Source of the DNA: Corynespora cassiicola
Taxonomy: Eukaryota; Ascomycota; Dothideomycetes; Pleosporales; Corynesporascaceae
Assembly: GCA_022059125.1 (NCBI GenBank)
Contig: JAEUWY010000008.1
Coordinates: 1-64,000, forward strand
Direction: 5' to 3'
DNA length: 64,000 nt
Below the pieces are notes generated by a model, which worked only from the letters and a program-made list of their open reading frames with translations, searched no databases and was not told where the DNA came from. Shown piece by piece: positions 44,138-55,275 of the stretch. Each line of letters opens with the position of its first letter. The stretch's first letter is position 1. Both the position numbers and the translations under genes were made by a program.

Positions 44138-45998
44138 ACGTGTTCGGCAAGCGAGTGAGACAGACAAGTGAGTGAGACAGCCCCACCGCGCGTCGCGTAC
44201 GAGCACCCTTTAACCACAATAACATAATATATCTTTATCCCCTCAGTCTACAAAAAAAGGCAGACTTACTTTAGCTATTTAAGTATATAATTTAGGTTTA
44301 TTTAAAAGTCTCTGTTAAGCAGCTTAATTATACAACGTATTTTACACAACTTTTACGTGCTGCTATTATAGTACTTTTTTAAGATGCAACTTTTGCTTAG
44401 CAACGTGTAAACTTACAGCTACTAAAAAAAAAATTTTTTTTTAGCGTATTTTTAACTTTATTACGCAAAGATTTTTTTTCTAAATTTTAGTTATATAAAA
44501 AACTGCTAATTTTATTCTCTAAACGCGCGATAATTTTTAACCCTAAATTATTAGCTAAAAGTAAGTTAAAAACTTTATTAATTACTAGAAAATACTTTAT
44601 ATAATTTATAATTATAAGTATAACTACTAGCAAGCAGTATATAAAAATTCTACTATTATCTAAGCGTAGTTTAACTTTGTACGAAATATAATTACAAAGT
44701 ATAAAATACTTAAAAATAATATATATAATTTTAATAAAACTGGTTTCTAGATAGATGTTATCGCGACTTTAAAAGTTATTATAAAAATAAAATAAAAAAA
44801 TTATATAAAAACTATTTAGTTTAGAAACTGTAAATAGGTTACTGTTATACACAGAGTTAACGCTTAAAAGTAGAAAGTTCTGTTTTTTATTATTTTTACA
44901 GCAAAGCTTTACTAAGTAATTTAGTATATAAACTGTAATCTACTATATAACTAAATAATTACAGTTAGTAAAAACAGCTAAACAGACAATTAAATTAGAT
45001 ACAAATAGATATAACACTTTAATAGGTATATAAAGGCTCGTATAAAAAGGATAATGCGCTTTTTTATTATAGACGGGTATAGAAGCTATTATTTTAGCTG
45101 GTTTGAAGAGTTCTGCAAACAGAACAGTATTTTTACTTTTTATCTACTTTTTTATTCTTTTTATCTGCTTTAGCCGCTAAATATAAGCTATTTTAGTTTT
45201 TTAAAAGTGTTGTACAGCAAAGAGGTTAAAAAAAAAATAAAGCTTAATATAAACTATATTATAAAAAAAAAGTTTTTTAAGATATACTATGCGGCGTATA
45301 CAGCAGCTATTATAACAAAAAATATCTAAAGTAGTTTTTAAGCTACTAAGCTAGTTCCGTACAACCTAGAATAGGTTTTTTAGCGCTTAGATTTTATTAT
45401 ATAAATACTAAGTTCTATATATACAGAAAAGTCTGAGTAGAAGTTAAAAATACTTTATACTTTTATTAAAATAAAGCGTTAGGTAAAGTATATTTAAGAG
45501 TAATAAAAGCTTTATACGAATTTTTTTTAGTTACTAACAGATCGCGTATTTTAACAGTTATTAAAAAGTTTTAAAAAGGTTATATATAAAAAAGCAATTT
45601 TTAAAATTAAAAATACTGTGCTTTAAGCTAAAAACGTACGTTAAAAACGTAAGTAGACAGCACGTCGTATAACTATAGCAGAAAAAGATATATTAACTAT
45701 TTAGAAGAGCTAGAAGATAGTACAGAATAGTGTAGTAGTAGAGTAAATCTAGAAAAAAACTCTGTAGAGCGAGGTTTGTACAACGTATACTTAACTTTAA
45801 AAGCATACACTATTTAAATATAGTATATACTAGTTACTTAAATATACTGCTTGTACGTGCGTAAAGCGCGTAAAATCTTAATAGCAATTTTATTAGCTTT
45901 TATTTTTTATTTTATAATTTATTAGAGCTGTTTATGTACGCGACGCGCGGTGGGGCTGTCTCACTCGCTTGTCTGTCTCACTCGCTTGCCGAACACGT
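44138..45998 (+). mobile_element. Fot1/pogo-like element D with intact 63-bp terminal repeats
   Basis: Left end ACGTGTTCGGCAAGCGAGTG and right end CACTCGCTTGCCGAACACGT are perfect inverted repeats for about 63 bp except one C/T difference, and TA flanks both. The terminal repeat contains a direct repeat of AAGCGAGTGAGACAG. Length 1861 bp. The core is AT-converted, but reading through stops on the plus strand shows pogo/Fot1 transposase features near 44,730-44,870: YNFDETGF, then GNCEWVTVI. No functional transposase remains. Confidence 0.8.
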
Positions 45999-46224
45999 TA
46001 GTATCATCATTCTTAGTATAGCATCTTCATGAAGTTGGGAAAATCTTCTCGCTAAAGTTTATTTTCCGTAGTTGAAGCTGACGGACGGAGTCATACGTTC
46101 GTTGAAAACATACAACTTAGGAAGGTCCCACTCGGTGCAATCACCCCCGTTCTGAGTCACATATACGATAAATAGGTAGTCTCATCTCAGTACCTAGGTA
46201 TTCCGACATGCTATCAATCTCATC

Positions 46225-47142
46225 ATGAAACTACAATTCACTACTCTCGATGTCTTCACGACAATTCCTTATCTTGGCAACCCTCTCGCCGTAGTTAAAG
46301 TTCCAGCAGAACTCCGTAACCAGATTACCGAAGAGCAAAAGCAATACATCGCCAGGGAATTCAATCTTTCGGAGATCACTTTCCTCCACGAGCCTGAAAA
46401 GGGAACAGACATTGCAGAATATGACATCTTCACGCCATTATCTCGCATGAGTTTTGCGGGACATCCCACCATTGGGACAGCGACCTATGTCGTCACCCAC
46501 GCTTCCGACTACCCTGGAGTCAAAAGGCTCAAGACTGTTGCTGGGATTATTCCTTTCAAGCAAGACGGAAATAAGATATCGGTGGAAATACCACATGATG
46601 TTCATATTCACAAGAAACGGCTTCCTCACCCTTTCCCAGGGCCCGAGCACAACGCAACAACATCCCCTACAGTCCCGCTCGTCTCGATAGTCAAGGGAAT
46701 GGCGTTCAATCTTGTCCCAATGGCCAACTTGGAAGCACTAGCACTACCGACCCAGGGTCTTTTGACAATCCCTGAGCTTTACAAGGGGGAGCACCTTGAC
46801 GTTGGAAGCGGTTGGGACGTGGGTTATACGGGAACGTACTTCTACGTTCATCTTGGATACGACTCCGCCGGTATTCGACAGCTTCGCACAAGGAGTATTG
46901 GAGCTCGGGAAGATCCAGGTACTGGAAGCGCAAGTGCAGACCTTTGCTCCTACCTGGCTCTGCAAGAGAGTGAAGAAAAGGGAAGTGGCCCCTTCTCTTT
47001 CCACTTGACGCAGGGTGTGGAGATGGGCAGACGCTGTGATCTATTCGTGGAGGTCACTAGAACAAACAACGGGAAGGAGATAGAAAGGGTCGTTCTGAGC
47101 GGTAACGCGGTGGAAGTCATGGACGGAACACTCAGGGTTTGA
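46225..47142 (+). CDS. PhzF-family (phenazine biosynthesis-like) epimerase/isomerase
   Basis: 305 aa, single exon. PhzF-like proteins are soluble isomerases of the diaminopimelate-epimerase fold; many fungal members have unknown substrates. Visible: N-terminal TLDVFTTIPYLGNPLAVV, the general acid/base glutamate in FNLSEITFL (Glu50), the substrate-loop motif SFAGHPTIGTA and the second-half signature REDPGTGSASA. All expected family landmarks are present, so it should be active. It is convergent with the HET gene, 85 bp apart. Confidence 0.92.
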   Translation: MKLQFTTLDVFTTIPYLGNPLAVVKVPAELRNQITEEQKQYIAREFNLSEITFLHEPEKGTDIAEYDIFTPLSRMSFAGHPTIGTATYVVTHASDYPGVKRLKTVAGIIPFKQDGNKISVEIPHDVHIHKKRLPHPFPGPEHNATTSPTVPLVSIVKGMAFNLVPMANLEALALPTQGLLTIPELYKGEHLDVGSGWDVGYTGTYFYVHLGYDSAGIRQLRTRSIGAREDPGTGSASADLCSYLALQESEEKGSGPFSFHLTQGVEMGRRCDLFVEVTRTNNGKEIERVVLSGNAVEVMDGTLRV

Positions 47143-47227
47143 AAAACCGACAGTCATAATTGCGAAGAAATGGTAGGATCGGATTCATCGTGAGTGTTGG
47201 AGCAATAGTTGAAAAGGAAGACAAAAT

Positions 47228-49018
47228 CTATATCAAAACAATGGCCTGGCTATTTTCTTCTGCCCATGAAACAGCCTCTCCATGCATTATACCTTGCACG
47301 TAACAATCTCCAATGACCATGTACTCATTTCTATCTTCGTTGACAATGTTGAGCATGATCGGAACAATACATCCATGAAGTATGGCAATTACAGATCCTT
47401 TCTTCTCGCGTGTGTGGCATGTTGTTCCGATCCAAGGCGAAAGGCCAATGCGGCCATCAGTCGTACGCATGAAGCGCCTTCCATATGCCATAGCCAGGCA
47501 TGCAGCGAGGGACTGTCTGTATCCTGACATGTTGTTCAATTCGTTTCCCCACTGCTTCTGCTGCACGCCCAACACTTCCTCAGTAGTTTCTGCCGGGGGA
47601 TTCCCGTTGGCGGAAACAACGTTCAGAAAATGCACCATATCTTTCAGCGTCCATGAGGTAAGGTCTGGGCTGAGATCATTGCAGATCTGCCTTACCAATC
47701 CGTCGAGATAGTCCTCATCCGCATCGTGGTGTCGGGCGATCCTGGCGTTACTGAATGCGTCCACAGCATCGACAATTTTTCCCCTGACAATCAGGCGGCC
47801 CGCCCTTGCAGGCTCGGACATTTCGTCGTGTACATGCTGCCGCCCTCCCGCTGCATTCCATGATACCACGCTCCGGAAGGTCCGCACACCCCCTGCAGCT
47901 AGACGAAACGGGGCGGAGAGCGGTATCGCCGTCCAGGATGGAACCCAGGATGGAAACCTTTCGAAGTCTTCGGTGGTCGCCAAGAGCTCATCCAAATTGG
48001 CAGACCAGAGCGCCAAGAAATCCAAGGACCCAAAATCGCGCGCAAGGCTTGCGGCAAATTTTGTATAACTTTCTCGAATGGACAGACTGTAGTCGGGCAC
48101 AAATGTCGAGCCGTCAATCATGCCCAAGAATGCGTAGAGGCGATCGGCCGGCTCGGTGGTCTGGAACTCTTGGCTGACTTGGGCCATGAGTCGGAGGAAC
48201 TTCAGAGGCTGCTCCTCCTTGATAGGCTCCATTTTGAGATTCATAAGCAGTTGGGAGCAGATGGGCTCGCTCTCTTCCGCTCTTGGGGCCTTATCAGCAG
48301 GTGCCGACATGAGGTCTGCCAGGTCTTGCATGCTTAATTCTATATGCCCGGAGAAAAACAGTACGTCTCTTGCCAAAAGGAGCTCTTGGACTATCCATCC
48401 TCGGCAGAACCATGGGCGCGCCCAAAATTCCTTGATGGCTGGTGCGTAGATAGAGGAACTTTCAGGATTGGTGAACGTGCTGCGAGCGATGAGGAAGCGG
48501 AAGTCAGGGTTGAATGTAGTAGTTTCGGGTATCATGTAGTCTGAATTTGGCATGCCTCTGAACATGGTGTCCAACGCACCCAGAAATTGTTTGCAAAGCC
48601 GAATATTCTCGTCCGCTGGCCCCAACCACACCAAGACTCTAGCTGCAGACTTGTAGATCTTCGCCATCATAGCCACTTGCTTTACTTTTTCAGTCGGATC
48701 GGCTTGGTTGATGCAAATCTGGTCGATCCATAGCAGTTTAGTATTCGACCTCTTAGCGAGGCAAGGTAGAGCCTGCGAGAGGTTCTTCGTGAGACCAATA
48801 GAGCCGCTTTCTCCATCGATAGGAAGAGTTGCGACACGAAGCGGGTCGCCCCAAGTATACGAAACAGCTTCGAAAAAGTGATGCTCATTGTCGTGATGCA
48901 ATTCTCTCTGCACAATTCTGTAGGAAACATCCCGACGGTCATCCGCTGGAACTACCTCCAAGAGTCGGATGTGGTGGTCGCTTTTCAAAGGCCTATGCAT
49001 GAGATCACTAGAATCCAT
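47228..49018 (-). CDS. HET-domain protein
   Basis: 596 aa, single exon. The N-terminal HET domain shows its three conserved blocks: FEAVSYTWGDP (about residues 49-59), LWIDQICINQADPTEK (about 96-111) and AARVLVWLGPADEN. HET proteins mediate allorecognition and programmed cell death in filamentous fungi. The C-terminal half is the usual variable region, ending with GDCYVQGIMHGEAV, a common HET-protein tail motif. No NACHT/WD or other partner domain is present. Confidence 0.93.
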   Translation of the reverse strand: MDSSDLMHRPLKSDHHIRLLEVVPADDRRDVSYRIVQRELHHDNEHHFFEAVSYTWGDPLRVATLPIDGESGSIGLTKNLSQALPCLAKRSNTKLLWIDQICINQADPTEKVKQVAMMAKIYKSAARVLVWLGPADENIRLCKQFLGALDTMFRGMPNSDYMIPETTTFNPDFRFLIARSTFTNPESSSIYAPAIKEFWARPWFCRGWIVQELLLARDVLFFSGHIELSMQDLADLMSAPADKAPRAEESEPICSQLLMNLKMEPIKEEQPLKFLRLMAQVSQEFQTTEPADRLYAFLGMIDGSTFVPDYSLSIRESYTKFAASLARDFGSLDFLALWSANLDELLATTEDFERFPSWVPSWTAIPLSAPFRLAAGGVRTFRSVVSWNAAGGRQHVHDEMSEPARAGRLIVRGKIVDAVDAFSNARIARHHDADEDYLDGLVRQICNDLSPDLTSWTLKDMVHFLNVVSANGNPPAETTEEVLGVQQKQWGNELNNMSGYRQSLAACLAMAYGRRFMRTTDGRIGLSPWIGTTCHTREKKGSVIAILHGCIVPIMLNIVNEDRNEYMVIGDCYVQGIMHGEAVSWAEENSQAIVLI

Positions 49019-49480
49019 GATTTATGTAGTTGAATAATAGCTGATCAAGCTATCAGATGGTTTGTTCAGCATCAAATAATAGGTCCCGAGGGTGGTCTGC
49101 GCGGGGCATCTTCAGGCAGGAGGGTGGCTTTTCGCTAACTTCACAAGGCAAGGCTTCATGCAATAATCAGATCATGCCTAGCATTTTGCAAACGTCACAT
49201 ATCCAAGAAGTTGTATAGTCCAACTTGAAACAGGAATCATTGATAAATTGTACGAGAAATAGTTCGGTCACCCCAGATAGTGAAGTGATCTATAGCGAAA
49301 AGGAAAAGTCATGTAAAACAGAAACCCGTCTAAACAATTGCGCCTTGTGTATGTCATCACTAAAATCCGAGCATTCTATTAGCCTAGGAGCAAAGTTTAA
49401 GGACAGTGTAACATACCAACTCCAGCAAGTTCGTCGAGGTTTTCCCTCTATCTTTCATCGCGCTAGTTCTCTTTGCACCC
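49019..49480. other. Intergenic region
   Basis: Short gap between the HET promoter and the 3' end of the WSC gene; nothing recognised. Confidence 0.3.
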
Positions 49481-50516
49481 TCAACCATCTGTGGGACGCG
49501 GAGCCGATGTGGGACCCTGACGGGCCATGAGTTCCAGACCACTCGTGAACCATCTTGGATATATCGTCGAGTAGACAGTTGGTGTGGTGCAAGATACATC
49601 TATGGATGTAGGCCCGTCGTAGTAATCTGAATCGCTATCCGAGTCCGAGTCACTCCACTGGTGATGATGTTCATGGTAATGGTGGTGATGCTGGTCAGGC
49701 CAGTAATCAACACCATCACCAGGAGGGTACGGTGGTCGCCCAGGTGGCCAGTCTGGCTTAGGTCCAGGGTTCGAATTGGGATTGGGATTGGGGTTGGGAT
49801 TTGACTAGAAGTATGTTAGTCAACGTTACTTACTGCTAAGACCAGGGAAACCAGTGTTGTGGTAAACAAAAAAGCGTCCCATGATGCGACAAGGCTGTGC
49901 AGGTTGTTCCTGCTTTGCTGAATAGGAGCTGGTTATGATCGGTCCATAATATTTCAAGGGTCGACACTGGGATGTCAGAGTACCATCATCGTAGTTTGAA
50001 TGGATAACTCACCTTTTAAGATTGTCGAGGCCATTTCAGTTGCGTATCGAACCATTTCCCCATAACCAAACCAACGCTCCCATTCATTTTATGTGTCTGG
50101 GCCGAAGCGCAGTTATACTTACCCGAGAAGTAAAAAAAAACGTACAGAGCACAGAGCACAGAGCTTTTGAGCACACAAAAGTAAGAAATAGAACGTACCC
50201 ATGCAGAGTTTTGCCATACGCTTCCTCGGTTGTTGGAACCGCAAGCCTGTGTCTGGGAGTCGTCACCAGCACAAGCCTTGTTACATTCGGTGTCCGAGAG
50301 TATTGGGGAATCCCATCCTCTCACGTTACCGCAGCGACAGTCAACGGCGTTCTCGACAAGGAAGTAGCGGTAGTTGGCACAGTGGGTCTGGCACTGCTGC
50401 CAAGTCATGTCCGTCTCTCGAATTGAATCCCTGCTGAGAAGTCGAGTTCCAGTGCCATCCTGAGATGCTTGGAAACATCCAACGTAGGTGTTTGGCGGGA
50501 AGTTGGTCTTGAGGGA
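49481..50516 (-). CDS. WSC-domain protein, exon structure partly resolved
   Basis: One clear exon (50516-50199) encodes a WSC domain, a cysteine-rich carbohydrate-binding module of cell-wall sensors and extracellular enzymes: YVGCFQASQDGTGTRLLSRD, WQQCQTHCANYRYFLVE, DCRCGNVRGW, CNKACAGDDSQTQACG. A likely last exon (49804-49481) starts SNPNPNPNPNSNPGP, continues Pro/Gly-rich, then HHHHYHEHHH and SDSDSDSDYYDG, and ends at TGA. The middle exon(s) around 49,850-50,090 cannot be joined in frame with confidence, and the exon carrying the start and signal peptide (expected upstream of 50,530) is not identified. It may be a cell-wall-associated protein; it may also be partly decayed. Confidence 0.55.
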
Positions 50517-50593
50517 CTATTGAGCATGTCAGTAGGCTGCGCAAAGGCAGAAATCAAGACAGCTCTGTGTGCTCAAAAAAGCTCTGTGCTCTG
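50152..50593. repeat. Inverted repeat in the flanks of the WSC exon
   Basis: CAGAGCACAGAGCTTTT then GAGCACACA at 50,152-50,177 recurs in inverse orientation at 50,566-50,593 with two extra bases. Both arms lie in predicted non-coding parts on either side of the WSC exon. Confidence 0.7.
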
Positions 50594-51107
50594 AAAACAA
50601 AGGAAAAAAAAGAAATTCTGCAGGTTAGTATTTGCGCTTTGACTCGAAGTGCTAGTACACCCGAATTTAAGCAGTTGAAAGAATGGTATGACCGGTAGTG
50701 ACCTCTTCCAGCATAACGACAGCAACAAGAGGCAGCTCTAATATCTAAGATTATGCGAGACCAGCAGCTCTTATACTTTTTTTCGAACTGTATGAAATCC
50801 CAATCCATGTTTGGAATGCTCCCTTGCTCCCTTGCTCCCTCGCAGATAGTGCCAAGGGAGTTTTCCTGGCTGAACGGCTAGATCATAACGTATTTTGCCC
50901 TCACCTCATCAATCTTTGATTTTTTTTGGTGAATGATCTTTTAAGAATAAAGAAGAAATTTTTCATATACGTACAATTATAATCTACATACTGACAGGTG
51001 TGAAATCGGGTTGAGGTTGCGGCACGACAACAATGCCGGATTCAACATCATCATCGAGCGCGCTATGCAACAACAGATGACCTCAATCGAATTCCACAAA
51101 CCTTGCA

Positions 51108-51683
51108 TTATCTGCAAGGCTTGAATATCTGACTGACTCCCTTGAATCTTAGAAACCTAAATGGGTTCCGATCTACCAGATCTTGAAGTTCGGCTTGCGC
51201 TTGTGCTACAGCATCCATAGCCGCAGCCAATTCTTGGGGATTGAACTTCTCGCTTAGCACAGCACTTCGAAATGCTCGATAAATCGGACAATCCAGCGCT
51301 TCAGTTGAAAAAGGATTATCATCTAGAAGGCTAGAAAAGAGGCATGAACGGTGGAATGCCTTTTCAGTATTTTTCAACATCATACAAGGGCCGACAGACC
51401 CACCCTTCATAGCACCATTGAAGCTAAGGCGCGTATGAAGTTTACAAATGGGACAGAAGCGAGACACATTTGGGTTACATTGGTACGTCCACTGTGAGAA
51501 AATGTTGCTCGTCTTTTGGGGTTTGTCTGAAGCCTCATACCTCCAAGGAATCGCATTATTCATTTCATAGCTGATATAATCCTCGCCACCCCAAAAAACC
51601 TCACCTTTTCGAGCGAGATCATAAGACCGGTTAAAGTCTTCTGGGGATACAAATAAGGAATTATTGATATGTTGATGTGTCAT
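51108..51683 (-). CDS. Hypothetical protein with possible zinc-binding cysteines
   Basis: 191 aa from the ATG at 51,683 (an in-frame ATG at 51,755 gives 215). I do not recognise the family. A segment FCPICKLHTRL, then PCMMLKNTEKAFHRSC and DCPIY, resembles a degenerate RING-type zinc site. A short helical C-terminus (AAAMDAVAQAQAELQDLVDR) follows. It is AT-rich relative to the core genes and on the same strand as the RING-H2-like gene at 52,347, which suggests a lineage-specific pair. Confidence 0.5.
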   Translation of the reverse strand: MTHQHINNSLFVSPEDFNRSYDLARKGEVFWGGEDYISYEMNNAIPWRYEASDKPQKTSNIFSQWTYQCNPNVSRFCPICKLHTRLSFNGAMKGGSVGPCMMLKNTEKAFHRSCLFSSLLDDNPFSTEALDCPIYRAFRSAVLSEKFNPQELAAAMDAVAQAQAELQDLVDRNPFRFLRFKGVSQIFKPCR

Positions 51684-52346
51684 TGTGTTAGGTTTACAAT
51701 ACCAGTATTGGCAGAAACGCCAGGATTGCAGTAGTGCTTGTTTTCTGACCCTCAAAATTCGCTGAGAAGGCTATAAAGAAAAGAAGTATTGATATGCTGC
51801 AACTGATTCTACACTATATGCACTTGCCTTGGTGGTTATTAATTAAAATTATATGCGACTTTTGTATTGTGAAGGATTAATGTACAGCATTGTTTAATAA
51901 TGCGGGCTGTGGAGGCGGTGCTTGGTAAAGGACCTGGTTTGATGGTGGGGAAATTCACAACCAATATGGAACGGTCCAAGGAATACATAACCTCTCATTC
52001 TCTCCTCAGATGATCTTATGATAACTATTACATTTACACCTTTTGTACCTATGCTCTCCATTTCACCTCTTACCTGAACGGCTTAACTAAGCCTGGGCAA
52101 TCATCTGATGCTAATTAGTAAACTCCACAACTATTATTATCTTATAAAGTTGAGTTTACTTGACCCTGCCTTGATGTAGATGGCTTCTTGGGGATTAATG
52201 CAGCGTGTTGGTAATATTCAAGCGCACTATTTCACTACAACTAACATAACCCTCAGTTATACCACGGAATACACAACAACTGAGTAAAAGCCGACAAAAA
52301 ATAGACTCGTTAGCTTAATAGTACTTTGGGGTCAGCACAGAGTTGA

Positions 52347-53348
52347 CTATTTCTTTTTTGGACTAGCCGCAGGTATATTCTTTTGTATACTCTGTATGCT
52401 CGGGGCAGGCCAGTGCTTTTTCCATGGCAGAACCATGTTTTGCGCCCTTTCGATTCGGGCTGCGACATTAGCTTCACCGGCGGAGCGACATAGCTCATGA
52501 AGACGAGAACAATCCTTACAGCCCTTGTGAAAGGGGTTATTCATCCAAGTCAAATCTCCAAAACACGATACGTGGACCTGGTGCCGGCATCGAAGAAAGT
52601 ACCAAGAATATTGTTCTTTCCAGTTGAGGGACTTTTTGATGGCTTGGTTGCAAATCCAACAGGTTGGATGTGGGAACCTAGGAACTGGCAGAATTTTCAT
52701 AGCCAACCATAAGTAATCGTCTTCCAACTCGATCAAGCTGTTAAACTCTAGCTCTTCATCCAAATTCATGCTGTACACGGAGCTGTTGATATAGTTCTGA
52801 GCATCAGAATGTACCCGAGCATCCGGGCCATATCTCTTAGATTCAGGAATATGTAGCAGGCGTTGAATTTCAAGCGCTCGAATTTTTTCTTCGCTGTATA
52901 GGTTTTCTTGACTATAATCGCCATTATGTGATTGACTGGGAGGAGTATCAGTTGTGACTATACTCGTTGGTCGTGACAAGCAGTCCGCGAATGATGCCGA
53001 TGAATTCCTTCCTGCTAAATTAGTTGCCTGTTCAGTAATATTCGAATCAATTACTGTGGAGATTTTTGAATTATTCGTTAATGAATTTCGCAACTTCAAG
53101 AGTGGGGTTGCATATTCAAGTGGAAGGTTTGCGTACTCGGTGTGAATGATAGTTTCAATATCCACACTTGGTCTTATCCATACCGGCGGATCATTCAATT
53201 TAATAATTAAGGTAGATCTGGGAAGATCTTGTGTTGGTTTACCATGATCAAATGGCTTAATTGGGGAAATCATCACTCGGAAATCCCTTAATTTGACCTT
53301 TGGAATATCTGGCCTTACCCATCGCTGAGACTTCATGGCTTGGCTCAT
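52347..53348 (-). CDS. RING-H2-like zinc-finger protein
   Basis: 333 aa, single exon. Residues 230-280 give C-x2-C-x20-C-x-H-x2-H-x2-C-x14-C-x2-C (TCWICNQAI ... LRCRHQVHVSCF ... GCKDC), the spacing of RING-H2 fingers, which usually recruit E2 enzymes for ubiquitin transfer. The N-terminal 200 residues are polar and probably disordered apart from a short helical stretch (YSEEKIRALEIQRLLHIPES). The C-terminus is basic (SPKKK). The finger lacks the usual Pro after the penultimate cysteine, so E3 activity is uncertain. No other domain recognised. Confidence 0.6.
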   Translation of the reverse strand: MSQAMKSQRWVRPDIPKVKLRDFRVMISPIKPFDHGKPTQDLPRSTLIIKLNDPPVWIRPSVDIETIIHTEYANLPLEYATPLLKLRNSLTNNSKISTVIDSNITEQATNLAGRNSSASFADCLSRPTSIVTTDTPPSQSHNGDYSQENLYSEEKIRALEIQRLLHIPESKRYGPDARVHSDAQNYINSSVYSMNLDEELEFNSLIELEDDYLWLAMKILPVPRFPHPTCWICNQAIKKSLNWKEQYSWYFLRCRHQVHVSCFGDLTWMNNPFHKGCKDCSRLHELCRSAGEANVAARIERAQNMVLPWKKHWPAPSIQSIQKNIPAASPKKK

Positions 53349-54139
53349 TTTTTTATGAACATGAATCAGTCACAAAGAATCGATCGTATACGGGAGAATT
53401 ATGGCACTAGGACTTCCCATTTTATCTTCCAGTCTAGAAATTGTATTGTGCAGGATTTTATAACTTAGGCTCCAGGTTTCATCGCTGAACAAGTACAAAA
53501 CATTGCGCGCTAATGCCATAGTGCTATTAATAGCCTAGGAAGTTGTATGGGCGAATCATTTGTGGGTTTAGGCGGTCAAGGTTCAAGGCTTGCAGCTCTG
53601 CAGTATCGAGGGATTCTTGCCCACTGATGATTTTGGCGGTGATATTCATAGCACCATTAATGGTTGAGGTTAGCTTAGGAATTAGTTTAGAACTGCATTT
53701 ATAAATTGCTTAATTAACACATTTTCAATGTTCGGGTATCGGGAGGAATTCGAAGCCGCCCTAGTACTCTCCGAGCTTGTGTGTCGGACGTCTCGGGGTT
53801 CCGAGCTTAGAATTATCTATGCATAAGAAGTTCGAGATGCGGCTGCACTATCTAAATCGGTATTACTATCCCCACATAAATTACTTGTGTGGTTTCTCTT
53901 TGATCCTAGCTCCTTGTTAGACATCAATTATGGAGGCTCTGATTGATGAAGCCACACCAAATTGCGAGAGGAGAACAATATAGTGACGCAATGAGCCGAA
54001 GAGATCTTTGTCGATCTTGCGCAATCAGCCTTTTTATTACCTCCAAAAGGGCCGATGCAGACCTCCATTCCATGATGAAATTCGCCATATAAAAGAGAGT
54101 AGCAATCGGTATTGAAAGGTCAATACGAACCAGTACCTG
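53349..54139. other. Intergenic region (divergent promoters)
   Basis: Lies between two divergent genes. No gene recognised; an 84-codon frame at 53,924-54,178 on the minus strand lacks features and overlaps the start of the dehydrogenase. Confidence 0.35.
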
Positions 54140-55117
54140 TTGTTCAAAATGCTGGACCATCTCACGAAGACCGTTCACAAATCCGTTTATCCCGCAATCG
54201 ATCCTTCTCGGCCCGCACTATCTGCCGCTGGAAAAACAATCATCATCTCTGGTGGTGCGAGCGGCATTGGGCTTCTCACTGCAGAGGCGTTCAGTGCCGC
54301 TGGCGCTGCTAGGGTTGTCATACTCGCCCGTCGCCAACAAGCACTGGATGAAGCCTTTGCAAAGCTCAACTCCGAAAACGTCTCAGCAGGTCGTTCAACT
54401 GAGATATGGACATATCTTCTGGATATAACAGACAAAGTTGCCACTGAAGATGTGTTCGACAATATTCGCCACCGCCTTAACGAAAACGAACTGAATAAGG
54501 AAGCCTTCGATGCCGACGTACTCGTCACATCAGCAGCCTATTTTGTTTTCGGCCATTCAACACTCGAACATGACATCAATGACTACACGAAGTCCTTTGG
54601 AACAAACGTGGGCGGAAACCTGAACCTAGTGCGTGCATTCCTAGCGCCTGAGATACCAAGCATTCCTTTCGTCCAATTCGACGGAACATCCAAGGATATA
54701 TCGACAGCTCCGCCCATAAAGAAGAACAAAGTCATTCTCGACGTCTCGGCTGCAGCCGCCTATATGACCATTCCAGGCCAATCACCCTATGCAGCTTCCA
54801 AACTGGCTTACACGCATATCATGCGTTCGCTACAATCTGAACTAGACGCGATTGAGGGCAAGCCTATTCGCATACACTACTTCCATCCTGGAGTTGTTTA
54901 CACACCAGGGGTGGCGAAGTCCCTAAATAAAGATGGTTTCACATTCGAGTTCGATGATGAAAGCTTACCGGGGGCCTTTGCGGTGTGGCTTGCGAGTTCC
55001 GAGGCGGAATTTTTGAGAGGCAGGTTTGTGATGTCGGCATGGGATGTGGATGAGTTGAAGGCTATGAAGCTACGGTATGAATCTGATCCCAAGCTCGGAA
55101 CAATCACGTTGGTTTAG
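54140..55117 (+). CDS. Short-chain dehydrogenase/reductase
   Basis: 325 aa, single exon; a second ATG at 54,149 is equally plausible. NAD(P)-dependent oxidoreductase with the classical SDR cofactor motif IISGGASGIGLLTAEAF (GGASGIG at about residues 38-44), the DVSAAAAYM strand carrying the usual Ser position, and the catalytic Tyr-x3-Lys in SPYAASKLAYTH. HYFHPGVVYTPG matches the family's PG motif after the active site. The substrate is unknown. It is an isolated gene. Confidence 0.9.
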   Translation: MFKMLDHLTKTVHKSVYPAIDPSRPALSAAGKTIIISGGASGIGLLTAEAFSAAGAARVVILARRQQALDEAFAKLNSENVSAGRSTEIWTYLLDITDKVATEDVFDNIRHRLNENELNKEAFDADVLVTSAAYFVFGHSTLEHDINDYTKSFGTNVGGNLNLVRAFLAPEIPSIPFVQFDGTSKDISTAPPIKKNKVILDVSAAAAYMTIPGQSPYAASKLAYTHIMRSLQSELDAIEGKPIRIHYFHPGVVYTPGVAKSLNKDGFTFEFDDESLPGAFAVWLASSEAEFLRGRFVMSAWDVDELKAMKLRYESDPKLGTITLV

Positions 55118-55275
55118 TGAGATATCCAGAGAAGCCTTTGGCTTGCCCATAGAAGACTGTTTCTTATATGGGGATAGAGTTTTGATATTAGCCGGATAGA
55201 CTTCCCACTTCCGAATATACACTTTCTCAAACTATTTGTCAGGCCTTACTAGCAACTATATCAGAAAAGGGTATC

